Assembly (NCBI GenBank): GCA_030647705.1
Contig: JAUSJJ010000158.1
Span: forward strand, 1 to 6,038
Length of the DNA: 6,038 bases
From: Dehalococcoidia bacterium
GTDB lineage: Bacteria; Chloroflexota; Dehalococcoidia; JAUSJJ01
Direction: 5' to 3'
Shown: one piece after another, positions 1 through 6,038 of the stretch
How the letters are laid out: every line of letters begins with the position of its first letter
Numbering within the stretch: position 1 is the first letter of the stretch
The notes under the pieces: model-generated
Seen by the model: the letters and a program-made list of their open reading frames with translations, nothing else
The model's database searches: none
What the model was told of the DNA's origin: nothing
Translations under genes and position numbers: made by a program

Positions 1-2006
1 ACGATGGAGGCAAAGTTGTCATCGGTGAGCACCATGGCCGCAGCCTCTTTGCTGACATCCGTCCCGGTGACGCCCATAGCCACTCCGATATCGGCTTTCT
101 TCAAGGCCGGAGCGTCGTTGACTCCATCCCCGGTCATGGCCACCACATGCCCCTTCTTCTGCAATGCCTGCACCACACGCAGCTTGTGGGCCGGCGAAAC
201 CCTGGCGCAGACTTCGACCTGCTCCACAAGTTCCGCCAGTTGTTCTTCGGTGAGACTATCCAGGTCGGCGCCGCTCAATACCTTGCCTTGCTTCAGTAGG
301 CCCAGCTCTTTGGCAATCGCCACTGCCGTCAGTTTGTGGTCGCCGGTAATCATCATCGTCTTTATTCCGGCTTCTTCACACACCTTGATGGCTTGTTTTA
401 CTTCTGGCCTTGGTGGATCAATCATCCCCACCAATCCGGCGAAAACCAACCCCTCATTCAGGGAATCATTCGGCTGAAGGATGGGTTTGTATGCGAGGCC
501 TAGAACACGCAGTCCCTTGCCAGCCATGTCTTGAGCTGTTGCCAGGATATCCCCGCGGTCCTTGTCGGTCGCTTCTCGCCTATTCGAATAGATGTAATGA
601 CAACGATCGAGAATCACCTCAGGAGCCCCTTTGGAATAGGCAACCTCTCCGCTGGACGTCTTGTGCACCGTGGTCATCATCTTGGTATCTGAAGAAAAAG
701 GAATTTCTCTGATGCGCGGGTATCGCGCGCTTTCTGCTTCCACCGCAACGCCGACTTTGGCAGCAGCTACAATCAGGGCTCCTTCGGTTGGGTCTCCCTT
801 GACTTGCCATCGGCTATCTCTCTGAACGAGACTGGCGTCGTTACACAGACTGCCAATGCGGAGCAGATTGACGAGCTCAGGGTCTTTTGAGACTTCATGG
901 ACTTCGCCGCCAAGATGAAAGTTCCCTCTTGGCTCATAGCCTGTGCCGCTGACCTCAAAGAACTTGCCGTCAAAGAAAACGCGTCTTACGGTCATTTCGT
1001 CCTGAGTCATCGTGCCGGTCTTATCGGAGCAGATTATAGTAGTGCTGCCCAGAGTTTCTACCGCCGGTAGCCTTCTTATCAGGGCGTGGCGCTTTACCAT
1101 CCGGCGAACGCCCAATGCCAGACTGATGACAACCACCGCCGGCAGAGCTTCAGGAACGGCAGCCACCGCCAAAGCTACTCCCCAAACGAACATCTCTGCG
1201 ATCTCATGCCCTCGTAGAACGCCGAGTACCGCCAAAACAAAAGTCAAGCTCAAACCGGCAATCGCAATCCGCTTGCCCATTCGGTCAAGGTTAATCTGAA
1301 GAGGGGTTCGCTCTGTCTTGACCTCCTGGAGCATACCGGCAATGTTGCCGAATTCCGTAGCCATGCCGGTAGCAGTCACGATTGCCGTACCGCGGCCGTA
1401 GACAACAGTTGTCCCCGTAAACACCATGTTTCTTCTGTCGCCGACGTTTACCTCACCCGCTACGGGGCTGGTTGTTTTCTCTACGGGAAGAGATTCCCCG
1501 GTGAGAGGGGCTTCGTTAGCCTTCAGGTTTACGGCTTCGATAAGGCGAGCGTCAGCCGGTATGCGGTTCCCTGTTCTGAGGATGATCACGTCCCCGGGCG
1601 CCAAATCCCGGGCGGGTATTTCCACTTCGCTCCCGTCTCTCAGCACCGAGGCTGTAGGCGCTGCCATTCGCTTCAGGGCTTCCATGGCTTTCTCAGCTCT
1701 ATACTCCTGAATAAAACCCAGGCCAGAGGCAAAAAGTATGATCACACCGATGATAATGGCATCAACCGTCTCACCCAGAATCGCCGAGAGCACAACAGCG
1801 AAAAGGAGAATAATAATCATGACGTTCTTGAACTGTTCAAGGAAGAGCATCCACGGAGAAACACCTCTCTTCTTGGCCAGTTCGTTGGGTCCAGATTCCG
1901 CCAGACGGCGTTGGGCCTCTACCGTACTCAGACCACGCGAGTCCGAGCCCAGCTCTCGAATAGCTTCGGCGGCCTCCAGGTTATACCATTTCCTCATGTT
2001 CTTCAT
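1..2006 (-). CDS. P2-type (Ca2+-ATPase-like) cation-transporting P-type ATPase, 3'-partial
   Basis: This integral membrane pump is driven by ATP hydrolysis through an aspartyl-phosphate. The frame is open with no break from 2006 to the window edge: 668 codons, about three quarters of a usual 880-930 residue bacterial P2 pump. Visible parts in order are the N-terminal cation_ATPase_N region (about 7-75), hydrophobic M1 (about 60-77) and M2 (80-99), the actuator domain with TGES at 169-172, M3 (246-264), M4 with PEALP at 285-289, and the phosphorylation loop CSDKTGT with Asp328. KGAPE (459-463) marks the nucleotide domain. TGD (554-556) and TGDGVND (625-631) are the P-domain Mg/hinge motifs. 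M5-M10, which hold the other ion-binding residues, lie outside, so the ion cannot be fixed. Ca2+ is the default guess; Na+ or Mn2+ are possible. The ATG at 2006 was chosen because the family N-terminus (KWYNLEAAEA) begins just after it. GAGAGG lies 10 nt upstream. The frame stays open above it, with an in-frame TTG at 2024, so a slightly longer start is possible. Confidence 0.93.
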   Translation of the reverse strand, partial: MKNMRKWYNLEAAEAIRELGSDSRGLSTVEAQRRLAESGPNELAKKRGVSPWMLFLEQFKNVMIIILLFAVVLSAILGETVDAIIIGVIILFASGLGFIQEYRAEKAMEALKRMAAPTASVLRDGSEVEIPARDLAPGDVIILRTGNRIPADARLIEAVNLKANEAPLTGESLPVEKTTSPVAGEVNVGDRRNMVFTGTTVVYGRGTAIVTATGMATEFGNIAGMLQEVKTERTPLQINLDRMGKRIAIAGLSLTFVLAVLGVLRGHEIAEMFVWGVALAVAAVPEALPAVVVISLALGVRRMVKRHALIRRLPAVETLGSTTIICSDKTGTMTQDEMTVRRVFFDGKFFEVSGTGYEPRGNFHLGGEVHEVSKDPELVNLLRIGSLCNDASLVQRDSRWQVKGDPTEGALIVAAAKVGVAVEAESARYPRIREIPFSSDTKMMTTVHKTSSGEVAYSKGAPEVILDRCHYIYSNRREATDKDRGDILATAQDMAGKGLRVLGLAYKPILQPNDSLNEGLVFAGLVGMIDPPRPEVKQAIKVCEEAGIKTMMITGDHKLTAVAIAKELGLLKQGKVLSGADLDSLTEEQLAELVEQVEVCARVSPAHKLRVVQALQKKGHVVAMTGDGVNDAPALKKADIGVAMGVTGTDVSKEAAAMVLTDDNFASI

Positions 2007-2016
2007 GTCTCTGCGG

Positions 2017-2022
2017 CCTCTC
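2017..2022 (-). promoter_or_regulatory. Probable ribosome binding site of the P-type ATPase
   Basis: GAGAGG on the minus strand ends 10 nt before the ATG at 2006-2004. The spacing is at the long end of normal. A second in-frame ATG nine bases further on (codon 4) has no better site, so the first ATG is preferred. Confidence 0.5.
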
Positions 2023-2076
2023 AAGGTAATAGTTCGCCCGAAGACAGGTCGTCGGGACACTTTTGCCAGTCGCTCA

Positions 2077-2093
2077 ACCCGCCTGAGGCGGGT
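2077..2093. repeat. Perfect 17-nt inverted repeat (hairpin) in the intergenic gap
   Basis: ACCCGCCT-G-AGGCGGGT is a perfect palindrome around one central base. As RNA it would form a GC-rich stem of six pairs with a loop of about five bases, or seven pairs with a three-base loop. It lies between the oxidoreductase stop (2164) and the ATPase start (2006). Neither side has a run of T, so it is not a classical intrinsic terminator. It could be a transcript-stabilising or attenuating hairpin, an operator, or one copy of a dispersed palindromic repeat. Its function is not shown by the sequence. Confidence 0.6.
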
Positions 2094-2163
2094 GATACGT
2101 GGCTGGCGGCTTGCATTGGAAAGAGCCCACTAATGTTGCATGGAGGCCGGACAGGCCTGGCGA

Positions 2164-4368
2164 TCAGGCGTCTGCAGTGACCTTCTGCACCGGCGGAGGC
2201 AGCGAGGGACAGGCGATCTCCAGCCGCAGATGGCATCGCAGGCAACGGTCGGCTTCCCGCCGCGCCTGCTCGTCCGTATAGCCGAGCTCGACCTCGGTGA
2301 AACCCTTCAGCCGCTGAGCAAGCTCGATTGCCGGCATCTTCGGCACACCGGCATTGACGATGCCTTCCTCCCAACGGGCCAGCCGGGGATTCGGCTCCTC
2401 GACCGGGGCCAGCACCTCATCGATGACGCCGTCGCCGCCCAGGTACTTGTCTATGGCGCTGGCAGCGTTCCTGCCGTGAGCGATGGCCTGGATAACCGAG
2501 GCCGGCCCGCTGACAGCGTCGCCGCCGGCATAGACCCCCTTGTGCTCGGTCTCCATGCTCTCGGCGTTGGCGGCAATGGTGTTGCCCCTGCCCAGCTTCA
2601 AGCCGAAGCCCGAGGGCACGTCCGGCCTCTGGCCGATGCCGGCGATTATGGTGTCGAACTCCAGGGTGTACTGGCTGCCGGGGACCGGCTCAGGGCTGCG
2701 CCGTCCGCTGGCATCGGGTTTGCCCAGCTTCATCTGCGTACACTCCATGTGCAGACCCTTGGCGCCTTTGCTTATCTTGTTGGGAGCGGCCAGGAACACG
2801 ATCTTGACGCCCTCGTGGAGCGCCTCGTCAACCTCTTCAGGGCTGGCCGGCATTTCCTCGCGGGTGCGGCGGTAAACCAATGATACCTCTTTGGCGCCCA
2901 GCCTCAGCGCCGTGCGCGCGGCGTCTATGGCGGCGTTGCCGCCGCCAACCACCGCCACCCGGTTGCCTACTTCCACCTTCTTGCCCAGGGCTACTTCTCT
3001 GAGGAAAGTCACGCCCTCCAGAACGCCGGGCGTATTCTCGCCTTCGACGCCCATCTTCATACCCTGGTGCGCGCCCACAGCGACGAAAACGGCCTGGTAG
3101 CCTTCCTTGAACAACGGATCGAGCGATTCCACTCTGACATTGGCCTTGATCTCGACGCCCACCGCCCGAATATCATCGATCTCTCCCCTGAGGATGTTGC
3201 GGGGCAGCCGGTATTCCGGGATGCCTACCCTCATCATGCCCCCGGCCTCAGGAAGAGCCTCGAACACTGTAGCAGAGTGGCCTTTCTTGGCCAGATAGAA
3301 GGCCGCGGTCAGGCCGGCCGGCCCGCCGCCGATGACGGCCACCTTCTTGCCGGTGGGCTGGTTCTTCATCTGACCCTGCCTCCACAATCCGCTATCGCGG
3401 TCGGCGGCGTAGCGCTTGAGGAACTTGATAGCGATGGGATCGTTGAGCGCCTGGCGGCGGCAGGCTTGCTCACAGGGATGGATGCAGACCCGGCCCAGCG
3501 TGCCGGGGAAGGGCGCCTTCTCCCGCACCACAGCCAGTGCGTCGGCCGGTTTGCCGTCGGCGATGAGCCGGACGTAGCGGGCCGCATCCACGCGCGCCGG
3601 GCAGGCATTGCGACAGGGAACGATGTGGGCCTCTCGATTCTCCATCGGCTTCCATCTTTCGGCGTAGTCAACCAGGGCGCCGGTAGGACAGACCTCCACA
3701 CAGGAGTAGCAGAAGCGGCAGTGCGAATCCTTGAGCGGATGATTGAAGGCCGTGCCGATGAGGGCCTTGTGTCCCCTGAAGGTGAAGTCGATGGCATGAA
3801 TCCCGCGCAGGTCGCCGCAGGCGCGGACACACCTGCCGCAGAGGATACACAGATTGTAGTTGCGCTCGAAATACGGGCTGTCCCGGTGAATCGGCTGGTT
3901 GCGGCTCAAGAAGGGGATGTTGGCCATCTCGTAGCCGCCCATGTAGTCCACCACTCGCTGCAGCTCGCACTGCTCGTTCTCAGGGCACATGACGCAGCGC
4001 TCCTCGACTCCGACGGTGCGCAGACAGACGTCGTAAGGGCTGCAGCGCTTGCGCCGATGGCAGACCAGGCACTCGTGAGGGTGCTCGGTCAGGATCAGCT
4101 CCAAGACGCCGCGACGCAGCTCATTCACCGGCTTGGTGTTGGTCCAGACGGTCATGCCCTCGCTGACCGGAGTGGTGCAGGAGGTTGGAAAGCCGCGCAG
4201 CCCCTCGATCTCCACGATGCACATCCGGCAGCCCCCGAAGGGAGGCAGGTTGGGATGGGCGCACAGCGTGGGGATGTACATGCCGTGCTGCCGGGCTGCC
4301 TCCAGGACGGTGAGGCCCCGTTCCGCCCGCACTTTCTGTCCATCGATGCTGAGAGTGATAGCGCTCAC
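2164..4368 (-). CDS. NuoG-like Fe-S domain fused to GltD/NfnB-like FAD, NAD(P)H oxidoreductase
   Basis: This 734-residue cytosolic electron-transfer flavoprotein is a two-part fusion. Residues 1-80 form a [2Fe-2S] plant-ferredoxin-like domain (Cys36, 47, 50, 64). Residues 96-134 hold a NuoG-type His-Cys motif (His96, Cys100, 103, 109) followed by a second Cys set (115, 125, 128, 134). Two CX2CX2CX3C [4Fe-4S] motifs follow (Cys174-184 and 217-227). From about 250 it is GltD-like: Cys252/256 and Cys295/299/303 for [4Fe-4S] clusters, FAD motif GGGPAG at 347-352, second nucleotide fold GGGNAA at 475-480, YRRTREEMPA at 499-508 (the arginines usual for NADPH in this family), and GVYAGGD at 611-617. 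The C-terminus adds Cys709, 712 and 720. It has no H-cluster motif and no molybdopterin domain, so it is neither a hydrogenase nor a formate dehydrogenase catalytic subunit. The start is GTG with a GAGG ribosome site 9 nt before it, and an in-frame stop lies shortly upstream. This architecture resembles the NfnB-like subunit (StnC) of Sporomusa-type Nfn. The domain assignment is firm; the bifurcating role is inferred. Confidence 0.94.
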   Translation of the reverse strand: MSAITLSIDGQKVRAERGLTVLEAARQHGMYIPTLCAHPNLPPFGGCRMCIVEIEGLRGFPTSCTTPVSEGMTVWTNTKPVNELRRGVLELILTEHPHECLVCHRRKRCSPYDVCLRTVGVEERCVMCPENEQCELQRVVDYMGGYEMANIPFLSRNQPIHRDSPYFERNYNLCILCGRCVRACGDLRGIHAIDFTFRGHKALIGTAFNHPLKDSHCRFCYSCVEVCPTGALVDYAERWKPMENREAHIVPCRNACPARVDAARYVRLIADGKPADALAVVREKAPFPGTLGRVCIHPCEQACRRQALNDPIAIKFLKRYAADRDSGLWRQGQMKNQPTGKKVAVIGGGPAGLTAAFYLAKKGHSATVFEALPEAGGMMRVGIPEYRLPRNILRGEIDDIRAVGVEIKANVRVESLDPLFKEGYQAVFVAVGAHQGMKMGVEGENTPGVLEGVTFLREVALGKKVEVGNRVAVVGGGNAAIDAARTALRLGAKEVSLVYRRTREEMPASPEEVDEALHEGVKIVFLAAPNKISKGAKGLHMECTQMKLGKPDASGRRSPEPVPGSQYTLEFDTIIAGIGQRPDVPSGFGLKLGRGNTIAANAESMETEHKGVYAGGDAVSGPASVIQAIAHGRNAASAIDKYLGGDGVIDEVLAPVEEPNPRLARWEEGIVNAGVPKMPAIELAQRLKGFTEVELGYTDEQARREADRCLRCHLRLEIACPSLPPPVQKVTADA

Positions 4369-4377
4369 TGGTTCTTC

Positions 4378-4381
4378 CCTC
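4378..4381 (-). promoter_or_regulatory. Ribosome binding site supporting a GTG start
   Basis: On the minus strand, GAGG (inside AAGAGGGAAG) lies 9 nt before the GTG at 4368-4366. No ATG exists between the upstream in-frame TAG and this codon, so the site decides the start of the 734-residue fusion protein. It sits in the 38-nt gap after the NuoF-like gene, where translation of the two subunits could be coupled. Confidence 0.7.
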
Positions 4382-4406
4382 TTACTCCGAAACTAGCACG
4401 GGACGA

Positions 4407-6038
4407 CTACTCGGCCTTTTCGCCCTTGGCTTTGCCCGCAGTCACCGGCACCGGATTCGCGGGCGTGGCCGGGGCAGCCTCTCCGGACACCTTGGCCACC
4501 GCGCCAAAGCGCTCAGGGCAGACGTCCAGACAGGTACCGCACTTGGTGCACACGTCCTGGTCGATCACGTGCACCATGCGCTTGCCGCCTCGAATCGCCT
4601 CTACCGGACATTGCCGCAGACAGATCTGACAACCCTGGCACTTATCGGGCAGGATGTAGAACTTGATCAGTTCCTTACATACCCCGGCAGGACACCGCTT
4701 ATCCTTCACGTGCGCCTCGTACTCCTCACGAGCGTAGCGAAGAGTGGTCAGCACCGGATTGGGACAGGTCTGGCCCAGGCCGCAGAGCGAGCCCGTCTTG
4801 ATTGTCTGTGCCAGCCTCTGCAACGTGTCCAGGTCTTCCGGCGTGCCTTTGCCCTTGGTGAAGCGGTCCACCATGTCCAGCATCAGCTTGCTGCCCACGC
4901 GGCAGGGCACGCACTTGCCGCAGGACTCGTTCTGGGTGAAGTCCAGGAAGTAGCGGGCCAGGTCCACGATACAGGTCTCCTCATCCATGACGATGAGGCC
5001 GCCGGAGCCCATGATCGAGCCAGCGCCCGCCAGCGCTTCGTAGTCCACGGTCAGGTCCAGGGCGCTGGCCGGCAGGCAGCCGCCCGAGGGGCCACCCGTC
5101 TGCACCGCCTTGAACTTCTTGTCGTTGAGAATGCCTCCGCCGATGTCATAGACGATGGTACGAATCGGGATGCCCAGGGGCACTTCGATCAGTCCGGTGC
5201 GCTTCACCTTGCCCGCCAGGGCGAAGGTCTTGGTGCCCTTGCTCTTCTCCGTGCCGTAGCCGGCGTACCACTCGGCGCCCTTCTGCATGATGGCAGCGGC
5301 GTCTGCCCATGTCTCCACGTTGTTGATATTGGTGGGCTTGCCCCAGAGCCCCGAATTGGCGGGAAACGGCGGGCGGGAACGCGGCATGCCCCGTTTGCCC
5401 TCAATGGACACCATCAGCGCTGTCTCCTCGCCGCAGACGAACGCTCCGGCGCCCTCTTTGATCTTGATATGAAAACTGAACTCCGAACCGAGAATCTTGT
5501 CCCCGAGCAGGCCCAACTTCGTCATCTGGCGCAGGGCGATGTTCAGCCTGTCGATAGCCAGCGGGTATTCGGCGCGGCAATAGATATAGCCCTCGGTGGC
5601 GCCGATGGCGTAGGCCCCGACGAGCATCCCTTCCAGCACCGAATGCGGGTCGCCCTCCAGGAGGGAGCGGTTCATGAACGCCCCGGGGTCGCCTTCGTCG
5701 GCGTTGCAGATTACGTATTTTTCATTCCCGGGGGATTTGCGGCAGAACTCCCACTTCTGACCGGTGGGGAATCCGGCGCCGCCACGACCCCTAAGCCCGG
5801 ACTTCTTCATCTCGGCGATGACAGCGTCGGGCGATATGCTCAGTGCCCGGACGAAGCCGCTGTAGCCGCCGGTGGCGATGTACTGATTGATGCTCTCAGG
5901 ATCGATGTTGCCGCAGTTCCGCAGTACGATGCGCACCTGTGGCTTGAGCTCCGGCAGGTCGAAGAACCTGGGTATTCCCTGGATGGCGCCTTCTCCAATC
6001 GTGCCCAGCGCCAGGTCCGGCCTGGGGTTGTCCTTGAC
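4407..6038 (-). CDS. NuoF/HydB/HndC-like FMN and Fe-S subunit, 5'-partial
   Basis: This is the NADH-oxidising flavoprotein subunit of a soluble multi-subunit oxidoreductase. The frame is open to the window edge, giving 543 visible residues and a TAG stop. Visible residues 81-96 carry the FMN-binding glycine-rich stretch ([13 protein letters not shown]). Residues 111-124 hold [13 protein letters not shown] and residues 196-205 [10 protein letters not shown], both NuoF hallmarks of the NADH/FMN pocket. Cys373, 376, 379 and 419 (CX2CX2CX39C) are the N3-type [4Fe-4S] ligands. Two ferredoxin-type CX2CX2CX3C motifs follow (Cys467-477 and 497-507). They are absent from complex I NuoF but usual in HydB/HndC-type proteins. 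An Ala/Pro/Lys-rich tail (516-543) ends the protein. A GTG at 5936 could be mistaken for the start, but the same frame continues upstream for 34 residues that read like the linker before the NuoF core, so the true start lies outside, probably after a thioredoxin-like [2Fe-2S] domain as in HydB. The next gene begins 38 nt downstream, which suggests one operon. The family is certain; the partner complex is inferred. Confidence 0.95.
   Translation of the reverse strand, partial: VKDNPRPDLALGTIGEGAIQGIPRFFDLPELKPQVRIVLRNCGNIDPESINQYIATGGYSGFVRALSISPDAVIAEMKKSGLRGRGGAGFPTGQKWEFCRKSPGNEKYVICNADEGDPGAFMNRSLLEGDPHSVLEGMLVGAYAIGATEGYIYCRAEYPLAIDRLNIALRQMTKLGLLGDKILGSEFSFHIKIKEGAGAFVCGEETALMVSIEGKRGMPRSRPPFPANSGLWGKPTNINNVETWADAAAIMQKGAEWYAGYGTEKSKGTKTFALAGKVKRTGLIEVPLGIPIRTIVYDIGGGILNDKKFKAVQTGGPSGGCLPASALDLTVDYEALAGAGSIMGSGGLIVMDEETCIVDLARYFLDFTQNESCGKCVPCRVGSKLMLDMVDRFTKGKGTPEDLDTLQRLAQTIKTGSLCGLGQTCPNPVLTTLRYAREEYEAHVKDKRCPAGVCKELIKFYILPDKCQGCQICLRQCPVEAIRGGKRMVHVIDQDVCTKCGTCLDVCPERFGAVAKVSGEAAPATPANPVPVTAGKAKGEKAE

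Larger units (their letters stand above)
2007..2163. other. Intergenic region between the oxidoreductase operon and the ATPase gene
   Basis: This 157-nt stretch is the only sizeable non-coding gap in the window. It contains the 17-nt inverted repeat at 2077-2093, the probable ATPase ribosome site, and a weaker 5-bp inverted repeat (AGGCC/GGCCT) near 2142-2156. I found no convincing -35/-10 pair on the minus strand and no T-rich terminator. Whether the ATPase has its own promoter or is read through from the oxidoreductase genes cannot be decided by eye. Confidence 0.6.

Noticed and set aside
4..477. A 157-codon plus-strand frame over the window start
   Set aside because: It is antisense to the ATPase P-domain (TGDGVND and TGD motifs read clearly on the minus strand). 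The Ser/Thr/Ala-rich translation is typical of a shadow frame.
2077..2093. Rho-independent terminator
   Set aside because: The stem is good, but there is no T-rich run after it on either strand.
2140..2883. A 247-codon open frame on the plus strand
   Set aside because: It is antisense to the C-terminal half of the GltD-like protein, has no recognisable motif, and is explained by codon bias of the real gene.
2164..4368. Reading the fusion protein as an [FeFe] hydrogenase or NuoG
   Set aside because: The N-terminus matches HydA/NuoG, but no H-cluster Cys motifs and no molybdopterin-like domain follow; the C-terminal two thirds are GltD-like.
3067..4629. A 520-codon open frame on the plus strand
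   Set aside because: It lies antisense to the whole 5' half of the GltD-like fusion gene and the end of the NuoF-like gene, whose motifs are intact. Its translation shows no recognisable domain. Long antisense frames are expected opposite high-GC coding sequence.
4407..6038. Assigning the NuoF-like gene to respiratory complex I
   Set aside because: The C-terminal 2x[4Fe-4S] ferredoxin domain and the downstream GltD fusion do not occur in complex I operons, and no membrane subunit genes are present.

Overview
The window holds three genes, all read from the minus strand: two complete or nearly complete subunit genes of a soluble flavin/iron-sulfur oxidoreductase, then the first three quarters of a P-type cation pump. 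Two of the genes run off the window. The oxidoreductase carries a very high load of Fe-S motifs, which suggests a strict anaerobe. Sampled lines are roughly 62% GC in the oxidoreductase genes and roughly 52% in the pump gene. I cannot place the organism from this alone; an anaerobic bacterium of the Chloroflexota, Desulfobacterota or acetogenic Firmicutes type is a guess.

Layout in transcription order (right to left). (1) Positions >6038 to 4407: a NuoF/HydB/HndC-like subunit, 5' end outside the window, with the FMN and NADH sites, the N3-type [4Fe-4S] site and a C-terminal 2x[4Fe-4S] ferredoxin domain. (2) After a 38-nt gap, 4368 to 2164: a 734-residue fusion of a NuoG-type Fe-S N-terminus with a GltD/NfnB-type FAD and NAD(P)H oxidoreductase. 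(3) A 157-nt non-coding gap containing a perfect 17-nt inverted repeat. (4) Positions 2006 to <1: the N-terminal 668 residues of a P2-type (Ca2+-ATPase-like) cation-transporting P-type ATPase.

The first two genes look like one operon and one complex. Neither contains H-cluster motifs ([FeFe] hydrogenase) or a molybdopterin domain (formate dehydrogenase). Together they offer an NADH/FMN site, a GltD-type FAD plus probable NADPH site, and a chain of about nine or ten Fe-S clusters. This fits the three-subunit electron-bifurcating transhydrogenases (Sporomusa-type Nfn, StnABC, of the HydBC/Bfu superfamily), which link NADPH to NADH and ferredoxin. That is the most interesting reading of the window. 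The main alternative is an NAD(P)H-handling module for a formate dehydrogenase or hydrogenase encoded outside the window. The ATPase shows no functional link to the complex and differs in base composition; it is probably just a neighbour.
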